The position numbers and the translations under genes were made by a program. From the NCBI GenBank assembly GCA_964406375.1, contig CAYORM010000021.1:1-45079 (forward strand): DNA of 45,079 bases. The letters are read 5' to 3'. The notes beneath the pieces were generated by a model. The model was given only the letters and a program-made list of their open reading frames with translations, did not search any database and had not been told where the DNA came from. Shown here piece after piece: positions 31,385 through 40,019 of this stretch; position 1 is the first letter of the stretch; each line of letters starts with the position of its first letter. This stretch comes from CAYORM01 sp964406375 (GTDB lineage Bacteria; Pseudomonadota; Alphaproteobacteria; DSM-16000; Inquilinaceae).

Positions 31385-33529
31385 CTACCGCGACTGGGGC
31401 TGGATCGGCGCGCTGAGCGTCGCGCGGGTGCCGGGGTGGTTGTCCTCGTATTCGATCGTGCCGGCGAGCTGTTTGACCAGCGATTCGATGAGACGGCTTC
31501 CGAAGCCGCGTCGCGCCGAGCCGCGCCCGCCGCCCGAATCGGCGACGATCAGGCGCAGCAGGTCGCGGTCCTCCGCCAGCGTCACCCGCAGCGGGCCCGG
31601 TGCGCCGTCATAGGCATATTTGTTGGCGTTGATCACGAGCTCCGTCAGCACGAGACCGAGCCCCACCGCCCGATCCGTCGGCAGCATCAGCGGCTGCAGG
31701 TCCCGCGAGAGATGGGTCGCCCACTCCTCGCCCAGCGACTGGACGAGCTCGTCGAGCAACTCGTCGACATAACGCGCGGCATCGACGGTCTCGAGCTGGT
31801 CGGAGCTGTAGAGACGGCGATGGACGAGCGAGACTGCCCGGATGCGCCGACGCGCCTCCTCCACCGCCGCCTTGAGGCCGTCATCCTCGGAATCCCGCGC
31901 CTGCAGCCACAAGAAGCTCGAGACGAGCTGGAGGCTGTTCTGGACGCGGTGGTTGATTTCGCCCAGCAGGAACTCCTTCTGCTGAATCAGCGTCTCCTTC
32001 TGCTCGATCGTGCTGAGGAGCTGGCGGTTGAGCTCACGGATCCGGCGCGTCTGCCAGACATTCGTGACGGCGATGCGCAGGCGTCCGGCGGCCTCGATCT
32101 CCGGGATCGTCCAACGCCGTGCCCTGCCGCGCACCGTCTCGGTCCAGGCCTCGAAACTGGCGCGCGGATTGAGGATCCCGCCCTCGCCGGTGCTGACCGG
32201 CTTGTGCGGATTGCCCGCCCAGTTGACGACCTCGGTCTCCTCCGCCCGGAACCACATGACCATCCACGGCTCGCTGGCGGACAGCGTCATGGCGAGCAGA
32301 CCGGCCGCGAGCGGACGCTCCGCCGCGGGCATATCGACCTGATCGCCGAGCGCGCTGGTGGTGAAGACGGGCTGGCCGGCGCGCCCGGCGATCCACTCGG
32401 CGAGCCGGCGGATCGTATCCCCGGCCGGGGCGCGGCCGCCGCGCACCACTTCGACGCCGCGCAGGACGGCGACGCCGTCGCCGTCCAGCATCCGCATGAT
32501 CTCGTCGAGATGGTTGGAGATCGCGAGATCGAGCGAACCCTCCCGCAGCAGCAGCTCGACGATACCGTCCTCGAAGGTGCGCAGGCGGACGCGTTCGCGA
32601 TAGGCGTCGGTCTCCTCGCGCGCCTTGATCTGGCGGGCCAGGGCACCGGCGAGCGCCCGGCAGCCGGCGCGGATATCGGCGCCGACCGGGCGCGGCGTCG
32701 CATTGTGACAGGCGACCAGCCCCCACAGCGCCCCGTCCTTCACGATCGACACCGAGGCCGAAGCCACGACGCCCATATTCGCGAGATAGCGCAGATGAAC
32801 CGGCGACACGCTGCGCAGATGGCAGTCGCTCATGTCGAGCGGCTCGGCCTCCTCCCAGGCGGGCATGAGCGGCGCCGGGACGTAGCGGGCATCGGGGATC
32901 ACCCGGATGAGGTTGCGGACATAGAGCGCCCGGGCCTGGCGCGGGATGTCCGAGGCGGGGAAGTGGTGATTGAGGAAGCTGTGCTGCCCCGGCGCGAGAT
33001 CCTCGGCGATGACGACCCCCGCATCATCCTCGCGGAAGCGGTAGATCATCACCCGGTCGTAACCGGTGAGGCGCCGGAACTCGACAGCGGCGGCGGCGCA
33101 GAGCTGCCGCAGGTCGGCGGCCCGCTCAAAAGCGCCGGCGGCTGCTTCGAGCTGGGTGAGAAGCGTCGTGGCCGAGGTGCCGCCGAGGGACGGCTCGAGC
33201 TCCGCGACCAGATGGTTGCCGGCCCGGTGATGGCTGAGTTCGAAGACGGTGTCGCTGCCGGGGGGCACGACGCCGCGCAGCGTTCCGGGTACACCGCTGG
33301 CGAGTGCGTCCGCCGCATCCGGGCCGAGCAGTCCGGCGCAGTCGGCACCGATCCAGTCGGCCCGTCCCAGCCAGCCGGCGACATCACCGGCGCCATGGGT
33401 GACGCGCATCGTGTCGGGATCGATGACGAGCAGGACGCCGTGCGGCTGGATGGAGCCAGGGATGTGGATCGGCTCGCGGTCACAAAGGTCGAGCCGGGGA
33501 TCGGGGCCGTCCGGCCCGTCGGGACTCAC
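31385..33529 (-). CDS. bphP: Bacteriophytochrome histidine kinase (PAS-GAF-PHY-HisKA_2)
   Basis: A 714-residue red/far-red photoreceptor. PAS domain: the biliverdin-binding Cys is at about residue 16 (DLCDREPIHIPGSIQPHG). GAF domain: PASDIPRQARALYVRN and the chromophore-pocket HLRSVSPVHLRYLANMGV. PHY domain: the tongue PRxSF motif (NPRASFEAWTE). A linker coiled coil (LNRQLLSTIEQKETLIQQKEFLL) leads to the HisKA_2 box EINHRVQNSLQLVSSF with the phospho-His, then N-box ELVINANKYAYD and G-box GGGRGSARRGFGSRL. GTG 33529 overlaps the heme oxygenase stop (GTGA). No response regulator is adjacent, so the phosphate acceptor lies elsewhere. Confidence 0.93.
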   Translation of the reverse strand: MSPDGPDGPDPRLDLCDREPIHIPGSIQPHGVLLVIDPDTMRVTHGAGDVAGWLGRADWIGADCAGLLGPDAADALASGVPGTLRGVVPPGSDTVFELSHHRAGNHLVAELEPSLGGTSATTLLTQLEAAAGAFERAADLRQLCAAAAVEFRRLTGYDRVMIYRFREDDAGVVIAEDLAPGQHSFLNHHFPASDIPRQARALYVRNLIRVIPDARYVPAPLMPAWEEAEPLDMSDCHLRSVSPVHLRYLANMGVVASASVSIVKDGALWGLVACHNATPRPVGADIRAGCRALAGALARQIKAREETDAYRERVRLRTFEDGIVELLLREGSLDLAISNHLDEIMRMLDGDGVAVLRGVEVVRGGRAPAGDTIRRLAEWIAGRAGQPVFTTSALGDQVDMPAAERPLAAGLLAMTLSASEPWMVMWFRAEETEVVNWAGNPHKPVSTGEGGILNPRASFEAWTETVRGRARRWTIPEIEAAGRLRIAVTNVWQTRRIRELNRQLLSTIEQKETLIQQKEFLLGEINHRVQNSLQLVSSFLWLQARDSEDDGLKAAVEEARRRIRAVSLVHRRLYSSDQLETVDAARYVDELLDELVQSLGEEWATHLSRDLQPLMLPTDRAVGLGLVLTELVINANKYAYDGAPGPLRVTLAEDRDLLRLIVADSGGGRGSARRGFGSRLIESLVKQLAGTIEYEDNHPGTRATLSAPIQPQSR

Positions 33530-34092
33530 GGCCGGGCCTCGCACAGCAGGCGGGCGGCGTGGTCGAAGCCGCGCAGCGCGCCGCGGACGGCCTCGGCCCG
33601 GCGCGTCTCGTCCCCGGTCTCGCGCTCCAGCACCGCGAGAAAGCCGCGCCAGAGCGGGCCGGTCTCCGCACCATAGGGGTCGAGGAAGCCGAGCTCGGAT
33701 ACGTCCACTCCTCGCGCGACGAGCGCCCGCAGCAATACGCGCCCGCCGAGGCTCGACCCTTCCAGCACATAGAGCAGGCCGAGCGCCTCGGCCCGGCTGC
33801 CCGGCAGGGGGAAGGCCGGCGGATGCGGCTCGAGATGGCGGCCGAGCAGCGCGGCACGGCGTTGCCCGTCGAAGGACAGGTTCGGCAGCCCGGCCAGTAG
33901 CGGCGAGAGCGCCGCTTCAGCCGGCAGATAGAACGCGGCATAGCCACGGAGAAGGGCGGGGCGACGGCAGGGATCGGCCAGCCGCTCGACAGCGTCGACC
34001 GCGCGTTCAAGCCGTTCATGCGCCGGCCGGGTCGCGCTGCGCAGCGTCCCGGCGGTCGTCGCGGCCGGATCGACAGGGGCAAGGTAGCTCAA
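33526..34092 (-). CDS. bphO: Biliverdin-producing heme oxygenase
   Basis: A 188-residue HO-1-fold protein. The proximal His is in RSATRPAHERLERAVDAVE (about residue 25). The distal helix Gly-rich motif is LYVLEGSSLGGRVLLRAL (about 107-124). It opens heme to biliverdin, the chromophore of the phytochrome encoded next. The only in-frame start is TTG 34092, with GGAAGG seven bases ahead; an out-of-frame ATG between them ends after three codons. Its stop overlaps the bphP start, so chromophore and apoprotein are made together. Confidence 0.88.
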   Translation of the reverse strand: MSYLAPVDPAATTAGTLRSATRPAHERLERAVDAVERLADPCRRPALLRGYAAFYLPAEAALSPLLAGLPNLSFDGQRRAALLGRHLEPHPPAFPLPGSRAEALGLLYVLEGSSLGGRVLLRALVARGVDVSELGFLDPYGAETGPLWRGFLAVLERETGDETRRAEAVRGALRGFDHAARLLCEARP

Positions 34093-34223
34093 CGCGGCAT
34101 CCTTCCTGTCACCACCGGACCACCACCTCCGGATCGCACCCGAAATCGAGAATAGCTCGCAGTCTGGCGGATCGCGGACGCCGGCACAATGGCCCCACCC
34201 CCGATCCGGCACCATGCCGGGGT

Positions 34224-35420
34224 CTACCGTCGCCGCAAGCTGGGCAGGAAGATCGTCAGGAGACCGAATGCCGGCAGGTAGGAGCAGGCCCTGTAGACGA
34301 AGTCGATCCCTTCGGCGTCGGCGATCGTGCCCAGGACGGCGGCGCCGATGCCGCCCATGCCGAAGGCGAAGCCGAAGAACAGGCCGGAGATCATGCCGAC
34401 ACGGCCAGGTACCAGCTCCTGCGCGAAGACGACAATGGCCGGGAAGGCCGAGGCGAGGATTAGCCCGATCACGATCGTCAGCACGACGGTCCAGAAGAAA
34501 TCGGCATAGGGCAGGGCGAGGGTGAAGGGCAGCACGCCCAGCACCGAGGCCCAGATGACGAATTTCCGCCCGAATCGGTCGCCGATCGGGCCGCCGATGA
34601 CGGTGCCGGCGGCCGCCGCGCCCAGGAAAACGAAGAGCAGGATCTGCGAGCCCTGCACCGAGACGCCGAACTTCTCGATGACGTAGAAGGTGTAGTAGCT
34701 CGACAGGCTCGCCATGTAGACGTTCTTCGAGAAGACGAGGATGGCGAGCACCGCGAGCGCCAGGGCGACGCGGGCGCGCGGCAGTCCCGCGATGCCCGCC
34801 GCGCCGCTGCGGGTGCGGTTCGTGCGATTGCGGGCATACCAGCCGCCGACCCGCCACAGGATGATCATCGCGGTGAGCGCGGCGAGCGAGAACCAGGCGA
34901 CGCTGCCCTGGCCGCGCGGCAGAACGACGAAGGCGGCCAGCAGCGGACCGATGGCCGAGCCGAAATTGCCGCCGACCTGGAAGAGCGACTGCGCGAGCCC
35001 GTGCCGCCCGCCCGACGCCATGCGCGCCACCCGCGAGCTCTCGGGGTGGAAGACGGAGGAGCCGAGCCCGACCATCGCGGCGGCCATCAGCAGCAGCCAG
35101 TAATGTTCCGCCCCCGCCAGGAGGATGAGGCCGACCAGGGTGAAGCCCATCCCGATCGGCAGCGAGTAGGGCTGTGGCCGCCGGTCGGTGTAAAGGCCGA
35201 CCAGGGGCTGGAGCAGCGAGGCGGTGACCTGGAAGGTGAGCGTCAGCAGCCCGATCTGCGTGAAGTCGAGGCTGTAATTGTCCTTCAGCATCGGATACAG
35301 CGCCGCGAGCAGCGACTGCATCAGGTCATTGAGCAGATGGCAGACGCTGATGGCCGCGATGACGGCGAAGGCAGTCTTGTCCGCGGCCGGCCGGTCGGCC
35401 GCCGCCATGGCTTGACTCAC
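34224..35420 (-). CDS. fsr: MFS exporter, fosmidomycin-resistance (Fsr) family
   Basis: A 398-residue twelve-helix major facilitator. The opening helix ISVCHLLNDLMQSLLAALYPMLK, PLVGLYTDRRPQPYSL and the LGSSVFHPESSRVARMASGGRHG segment are distinctive for Fsr-type transporters. GPIGDRFGRKF is the MFS motif A of the second half. Family members export fosmidomycin and related compounds by proton antiport; the natural substrate is unclear. GTG 35420 is chosen, with AGGAGCG ahead; ATG 35408 is possible. Its upstream gap (35421-35587) shows no other gene. Confidence 0.85.
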   Translation of the reverse strand: MSQAMAAADRPAADKTAFAVIAAISVCHLLNDLMQSLLAALYPMLKDNYSLDFTQIGLLTLTFQVTASLLQPLVGLYTDRRPQPYSLPIGMGFTLVGLILLAGAEHYWLLLMAAAMVGLGSSVFHPESSRVARMASGGRHGLAQSLFQVGGNFGSAIGPLLAAFVVLPRGQGSVAWFSLAALTAMIILWRVGGWYARNRTNRTRSGAAGIAGLPRARVALALAVLAILVFSKNVYMASLSSYYTFYVIEKFGVSVQGSQILLFVFLGAAAAGTVIGGPIGDRFGRKFVIWASVLGVLPFTLALPYADFFWTVVLTIVIGLILASAFPAIVVFAQELVPGRVGMISGLFFGFAFGMGGIGAAVLGTIADAEGIDFVYRACSYLPAFGLLTIFLPSLRRR

Positions 35421-35587
35421 GCTGGCGCTCCTGGGCGGATCCTCACGGGGGTTGGACGCGGCGGGAGCCGCCCCCCTTCCGGTCAGTATAGCCGGCGGCC
35501 GTGATTGTCGGCCAAGTGAAGCCCCGCCCGACAGCGCGTGCCGGTCATGCCAGCGATGCGATGGAAGCGGCCCGATCCGGCCGCGGC

Positions 35588-36058
35588 TCACGCCGGATAG
35601 CGACGCTCCGCCTCTCGGATCCGGCCGTTATTGCCAAGCTCGATAATGTAGCCGAAGTCCTTCTCGGTGTCGAGGTAGTAATGCTCATCCTCGTCGAAGA
35701 TGCCACTCTGGATGACCGGGTAGCCGCGACGCTCGTAATTCTCAACCGCCTTGCGGACATCCCGATAATAGAGCTTCACGTGATGGAGGCCCTCGCCGCG
35801 GCTCTCGAGGAACTCGTCATAGATCGAGCGGCCGCTGACCGGCTGCAGCAGTTCGAGCTGGATCGGCCCGTTCCAGGTGACCGCGAGCAGGCAGGAATGC
35901 GTCGCCGGCCGCCCGCGATAGAGGTAGTCACGGACCTTCGGCGCCTCGAAGGTGTAGATGCTCCAGGGCCCGAGGCCGCAGACCTCCCAATGGCGGCGCA
36001 TCGCGGCCTCGATGTCGCGCACCAGATAGGCGACCTGCATGAGCTGACCGTCCTGCAT
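35588..36058 (-). CDS. VOC-family (glyoxalase/dioxygenase fold) protein
   Basis: A 156-residue protein with the paired beta-alpha-beta units of the VOC superfamily. Metal-ligand candidates are His about residue 53 (ATHSCLLA), Glu about 69 (QLELLQPV), His about 91-92 (GLHHVKLYY) and Glu near 143 (GYIIELG). MQVAYLVRDIEAAMRRHWEVCGLGPW at the start resembles methylmalonyl-CoA epimerase-like members. The start ATG 36058 has GGGGGAACGCT upstream. The substrate is unknown. It stands between the MFS gene and a LacI regulator, without obvious partnership. Confidence 0.75.
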   Translation of the reverse strand: MQDGQLMQVAYLVRDIEAAMRRHWEVCGLGPWSIYTFEAPKVRDYLYRGRPATHSCLLAVTWNGPIQLELLQPVSGRSIYDEFLESRGEGLHHVKLYYRDVRKAVENYERRGYPVIQSGIFDEDEHYYLDTEKDFGYIIELGNNGRIREAERRYPA

Positions 36059-36170
36059 AGCGTTCCCCCATCCTCCCGTTCGCGGCGGCTGTCCCGCCTT
36101 TCGGCCGACGATGCGGAGGGAGCGCCGGGGCGTCAAGGCGCCGGCGCCGCAGTCGCCGGTGCGCCGGCCC

Positions 36171-37241
36171 TCAGGCGCTCAGCCGCCGGATCACGGTGAA
36201 GCCGACATCGACCTTGTGCGGCAGGCCCGGGGCGCCGCTCTTGCGCGCCAGAAGGAGCCGCCCGGCCTCGGTCCCGATGCGGCGACCGGGAATGCTGACG
36301 GTGGTGAAGCCGAGACCGGCATCGCCGGCGAACTCGAAATCACCGAAGCCGGCGACCGCGAGCCGGCCGGGCACCGCAAGGCCGCGGCGCCGCGCCTCGC
36401 AGTAGACGCCGAGCGCCAAGGCATCGCTCGCGCAGAAGATCGCGTCCGTATCCGGCCAGCGCTCCAGGAAGGGGCCCAGCGCCGCTGCACCGGCATCGAC
36501 CAGGCTGGCCTTGGGCGGCGCGGCGAGCGACCGCGGCGGACCGAGGCCGGCCGCGGTGATCACCGCCTCATAGCCCTTGCGGCGCAGCCTGCCGCGCCGG
36601 TCGGATCCGACCGAGCCGGCGAGGAAGCCGATGCGGCGATAGCCGAGCTCGACCAGCAGGCGCGCCATCGCTTCGCCGGCGCTGCGGTTGCAGAAGCCGA
36701 CAGCGGTGTCGATCGGCGTCTTGGGCAGGTCCCAGATCTCGACGACCGGGATCTGCGCCGCGGCCAGCATGCGCCGGGCCGTCGCGGTGTGTTCGGTGCT
36801 CGTCAGGACGAGGCCGTCGGGCCGGCGGCCGAGCAGTGTGACGAGCAGCGCCTCCTCGCTCCTGGCGGAGTATTCGGTCGTGCCGAGCAGGAGCTGGTGG
36901 TCAGCCTCGGCCAGTGCGGCGTTCAGCCCGTCGATCGTGGAGGTGAAGATCGAGCCGCCCATCGTTGAAACCAGCGCCGCGACGAGCCGGCTTTCGCGTG
37001 AGGCGAGGGCGCCGGCGACGCTGTCGGGGACATAGCCGAGCGCGTCGATCGCGGCGCGGACCCGGGCGCGCGTGCTCTCCGCCACCTTGTCCGGTGTCTT
37101 CAGCACGCGCGACACCGTCATCGCCGAGACGCCGGCGGCGCGCGCCACATCCTCCATCGTCACCCATCCGCGATGCGGGTGCGGGCGGGCCTGAGCGGCG
37201 AGCTGCGGGCGGGCCCGCGGCGGGGCGGCGGCGCGTTGCAT
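36171..37241 (-). CDS. LacI-family transcriptional regulator
   Basis: A 356-residue repressor. The HTH is at about residues 29-55 (MEDVARAAGVSAMTVSRVLK) with hinge GYVPDSVAGALASRESR. The type I periplasmic-binding-protein-like effector domain follows (FCASDALALGVYCEARRRG; GFGDFEFAGDAGLGFTTVSIPG), similar to gluconate-type GntR/IdnR regulators. The N-terminal extension of 28 residues is Arg/Pro-rich. ATG 37160, with GGATGG before it, is an alternative start. It is divergent from the PhyH/TRAP genes, with a LacI palindrome between, so it likely represses both. Confidence 0.87.
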   Translation of the reverse strand: MQRAAAPPRARPQLAAQARPHPHRGWVTMEDVARAAGVSAMTVSRVLKTPDKVAESTRARVRAAIDALGYVPDSVAGALASRESRLVAALVSTMGGSIFTSTIDGLNAALAEADHQLLLGTTEYSARSEEALLVTLLGRRPDGLVLTSTEHTATARRMLAAAQIPVVEIWDLPKTPIDTAVGFCNRSAGEAMARLLVELGYRRIGFLAGSVGSDRRGRLRRKGYEAVITAAGLGPPRSLAAPPKASLVDAGAAALGPFLERWPDTDAIFCASDALALGVYCEARRRGLAVPGRLAVAGFGDFEFAGDAGLGFTTVSIPGRRIGTEAGRLLLARKSGAPGLPHKVDVGFTVIRRLSA

Positions 37242-37252
37242 GTGATTTCCGA

Positions 37253-37258
37253 TTGACA
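37253..37258 (+). promoter_or_regulatory. -35 element of the dioxygenase/TRAP promoter
   Basis: TTGACA, a consensus -35 box. A weak -10 (CATCCT, 37277-37282) follows at 18 bases, so the LacI-type palindrome at 37263-37280 would lie between and over the promoter boxes. Confidence 0.45.
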
Positions 37259-37262
37259 GTCC

Positions 37263-37280
37263 GATGTTAGCGCCAACATC
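37263..37280. promoter_or_regulatory. LacI-family operator
   Basis: GATGTTAGCGCCAACATC is an 18-bp palindrome with a central CG and only one mismatched pair. It closely matches the TGTTAnCGnTAACA-like sites of gluconate-type LacI regulators. A second perfect repeat, GCCAACA-TCC-TGTTGGC (37272-37288), overlaps it; that may be a leader hairpin or a second half-site. Confidence 0.7.
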
Positions 37281-37310
37281 CTGTTGGCAGCAAGCTAGGG
37301 AGGGATCGCG

Positions 37311-38204
37311 ATGCTATCCCGCGAACAAGTCGATTTCTATGAGCGCAACGGCTATCTGCTCGTTGAGGACGTCGTCACGCCCGAGGAGCTCGCCGAGCTG
37401 CGCCGCGTGACGCACGATTTCATCGAGCGGTCGCGCACGCTGACCGAGAGTGACGAGATCTATGATCTCGATGAAGGCCACGGGCCCAATACCCCGCGGC
37501 TGACCCGGATCAAGCTGCCGCATCACCGGCACCCGATCTATCGTGACGTCCTGCGTGGCGAGCGGATGCTCTCCATCCTGCGCGCGCTGCTCGGCCCGGA
37601 TGTGCTGCTGCAGACGAGCAAGCTCAACACCAAGGCGCCGGGCGGCGGCGCGGCGGTCGAATGGCACCAGGATTGGGCCTTCTACCCGCACACGAATGAT
37701 TCGATGCTGGCCTGCGGGCTGATGCTCGACGATGTGACGCTGGAGAACGGCCCGCTGATGGTGTTGCCGGGCTCGCATAAGGGGCCGGTTCTCGACCACC
37801 ACAATGGCGGCGTGTTCTGCGGCGCCATCAACCCCGACGATCCGCTGTTCGACCGCGACCGCGTGGTGACGCTGACCGGCAAGGCCGGCAGTATGACGAT
37901 CCACCATGTCCGCACGCTGCACGGCTCGGCGCCGAACCTCAGCGACCGGACGCGGATGATCCTGTTCTACGAGTGCCACGCCGCCGATGCGTGGCCGCTG
38001 CTCGGGGCCGGCACCTACATCCACCGGCAGGGCCAGCAGGCGATCTGGGACGATCTGCACGAGCGCACCCTGTGCGGCCGGCCGACGGTCGTGCCGCGGG
38101 TCGAGCCGGTCCCCGTCCGCCTGCCGCTGCCGCCGGCGCCGGATGCAAGCTCGATCTTCAAGACCCAGAAGACTGGTGGGGCGAAGAGCGCCTTTGCCGC
38201 CTGA
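37311..38204 (+). CDS. Phytanoyl-CoA dioxygenase (PhyH) family oxygenase
   Basis: A 297-residue Fe(II)/2-oxoglutarate-type oxygenase. The HxD pair is His119 and Asp121 (EWHQDWAFYPH), the third ligand His204 (RTLHGSAPN), and an Arg about ten residues later (TRMILFY) would bind 2-oxoglutarate. MVLPGSHKGPV is the usual strand before the distal part. Bacterial PhyH proteins hydroxylate small molecules, often to start breakdown (ectoine, phosphonates, betaine-like compounds). It precedes a TRAP transporter and is under a LacI-type operator, so it probably acts on the imported acid. GGGAGGG precedes the ATG. Confidence 0.83.
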   Translation: MLSREQVDFYERNGYLLVEDVVTPEELAELRRVTHDFIERSRTLTESDEIYDLDEGHGPNTPRLTRIKLPHHRHPIYRDVLRGERMLSILRALLGPDVLLQTSKLNTKAPGGGAAVEWHQDWAFYPHTNDSMLACGLMLDDVTLENGPLMVLPGSHKGPVLDHHNGGVFCGAINPDDPLFDRDRVVTLTGKAGSMTIHHVRTLHGSAPNLSDRTRMILFYECHAADAWPLLGAGTYIHRQGQQAIWDDLHERTLCGRPTVVPRVEPVPVRLPLPPAPDASSIFKTQKTGGAKSAFAA

Positions 38205-38307
38205 CGGCTGCGGCGGACGCGCCCGGCGCGCGCCGCCGCGGACGGGCGCCCGAAAGAGGCGCCATAGCCGCCGTCGACACGACGCAACCCGGGAGGAGGC
38301 TCCGAGA

Positions 38308-39285
38308 ATGAGAAGAATTGGGGAACTCGCCGCCGCGACCGGCCTCGCCGTAGCGCTGCTCGCCACGCCCGCCGCGGCGCAGCAGGTGCTGACCTTCGGC
38401 GGGTCCGACGCGATCGGATCGCTGATCGATCAGGCCAACCAGAAGTTCAGCGAGCTGGTCAACGAGCGGGCCGAGGGCCGGCTGCAGGTGAACTTCATCC
38501 AGGGCGAGCAGCTCGGCAACGACATCGACGTGATCCAGCAGATGATGCAGGGATCGGTCGACCTCTATGGCGACGTGCTCGACTGGTATGCGAACTGGGT
38601 CCCGGACTTCAACATTCTGGCCTGGGGCTTCAGCTTCCGCGACAACGACCACATGCAGACCTTCCTCGAGAGCGAGATCTACGCCGCTCTCGCCGAGAGG
38701 CTGAGGGAAGAGCAGGGGATCCGGATCCTCGCTGCGGCACCCACCCAACCGCGCATCCTGATGGCCGACCGGCCGGTCGAGACGCCGGACGACCTGATCG
38801 ACCTGAAGATGCGGGTGCCGGAGATCCGCACCTATCTCCTGCTCTGGCAGACCCTCGGCACCCAGCCGAGCCGTCTCGCCTGGGCCGAGATCTTTCTCGG
38901 TCTCAGCACCGGCACGGTGGAGGCGGCGGAAGGCCCGGTCTCCTCGGTCTATGCGGCCAAGCTGCACGAGGTCGCGCCCTATGTGATCCGCACCGACCAT
39001 CTGGTCTCGACGCATCACATCACCATGAATGAAGCCGCCTTCTCGGCCCTCGAGCCGGATCTCCAGGAGATCCTGCTGACCGCCGCCCAGGAGGCGACGC
39101 AATGGGCGCGCATGCAGGCGGAGGCGGAGACCGAACAGGTCATCCGCCAGATGGAGGAGGAGGGGGCGACGATCATCGTCGTCGATCGCGAGCCCTTCGC
39201 GGCCAAGGCGCAGACCGGTGCCGAGGAACTCGAGGCCGACGGCGTCTGGAGCGAGGGGCTGTGGGAGCGCATCCGCAACCTCTGA
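38308..39285 (+). CDS. dctP: TRAP transporter periplasmic solute-binding protein (DctP family)
   Basis: A 325-residue secreted protein. The signal peptide is residues 1-23 (LAAATGLAVALLATPAAAQ). The DctP fold follows: DQANQKFSELVNERAEGRLQVNFIQGEQLGND, and the conserved Arg that grips the substrate carboxylate in DLKMRVPEIRTYLLLW. The second lobe has TGTVEAAEGPVSSVYAAKLHE. TRAP systems import organic acids, sialic or sugar acids with sodium. GGGAGGAGG lies about ten bases before the ATG. It follows the PhyH gene by 103 bp. Confidence 0.9.
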   Translation: MRRIGELAAATGLAVALLATPAAAQQVLTFGGSDAIGSLIDQANQKFSELVNERAEGRLQVNFIQGEQLGNDIDVIQQMMQGSVDLYGDVLDWYANWVPDFNILAWGFSFRDNDHMQTFLESEIYAALAERLREEQGIRILAAAPTQPRILMADRPVETPDDLIDLKMRVPEIRTYLLLWQTLGTQPSRLAWAEIFLGLSTGTVEAAEGPVSSVYAAKLHEVAPYVIRTDHLVSTHHITMNEAAFSALEPDLQEILLTAAQEATQWARMQAEAETEQVIRQMEEEGATIIVVDREPFAAKAQTGAEELEADGVWSEGLWERIRNL

Positions 39286-39431
39286 CAGGCCGGTGACGAC
39301 CGGCTCGTGACGTTCGGGGCGGCGCGGCGAGGACCGGCCGCCCCTCTCCCATGCCGCGGTTGTCGCGGCGGAAGATTGGCAGCAGACGGCCGGCCGTTTC
39401 ACGGGGGCCGTCTTATCCTCGGGGAAGGTCC

Positions 39432-40019
39432 TTGATCCCGTTCCTGGACGCTTGGCGAGCACTGCTCGCTCTGATCGCCCGGCTTGAGCGGCTCGTACTC
39501 GTGCTGCTGATCGCCAACATCGTCGTGAACATCACCGCGCAGGTGATCTCCCGCTACCTGTTCGGCACGCCGCTGATCTGGGTCGAGGAGGTCGCGACTT
39601 ATTCCTTCATCTGGGCGACCTTCATCGGCGCCTCGGTGGGGATGAAATACGACCGCCATGTGAAGATCGAGACCTTCGTCCGCCGGCTGCCGCCGCGTGG
39701 TGCCGCGGCGATGCGCCTTGTCGTCGCGCTGCTGATCTTGGCGTTCATCGTGTGGCTGCTGCCCAAGGCCTGGGTCAACATGGCGCTCGAGATGCAGCGC
39801 CGGTCGATCGCCCTGCCGATCCCGGTGCCGGTTGGCTGGTTCTTCTCGGTGCCGCTGATGGTGGGGCTCGCCTCGATGGGCTTCACGCTTCTCTACCGCA
39901 TCACCGCCGATCTCACGGTCCTTGCCGGCGCGCCGCCGCAACCGCCGATCACCGGTGACATCAACGAGGTCGAAGAGGATCTCGAAGCCGAGCGCGTTCT
40001 CGCCGGAGAAGCCCGATGA
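39432..40019 (+). CDS. dctQ: TRAP transporter small permease (DctQ family)
   Basis: A 195-residue protein with four helices. The DctQ core is NIVVNITAQVISRYLFGTPLIWVEEVATYSFIWATFIGASVGMKYDRHVKIETFV, containing the conserved Arg-Tyr and Trp-Glu-Glu. The C-terminal tail is acidic (EVEEDLEAERVLAGE). TTG 39432 is preferred, with GGGGAAGG just upstream; ATG 39351 would add 27 basic residues unlike the family. It partners the DctM protein whose ATG overlaps this stop codon by four bases. Confidence 0.85.
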   Translation: MIPFLDAWRALLALIARLERLVLVLLIANIVVNITAQVISRYLFGTPLIWVEEVATYSFIWATFIGASVGMKYDRHVKIETFVRRLPPRGAAAMRLVVALLILAFIVWLLPKAWVNMALEMQRRSIALPIPVPVGWFFSVPLMVGLASMGFTLLYRITADLTVLAGAPPQPPITGDINEVEEDLEAERVLAGEAR

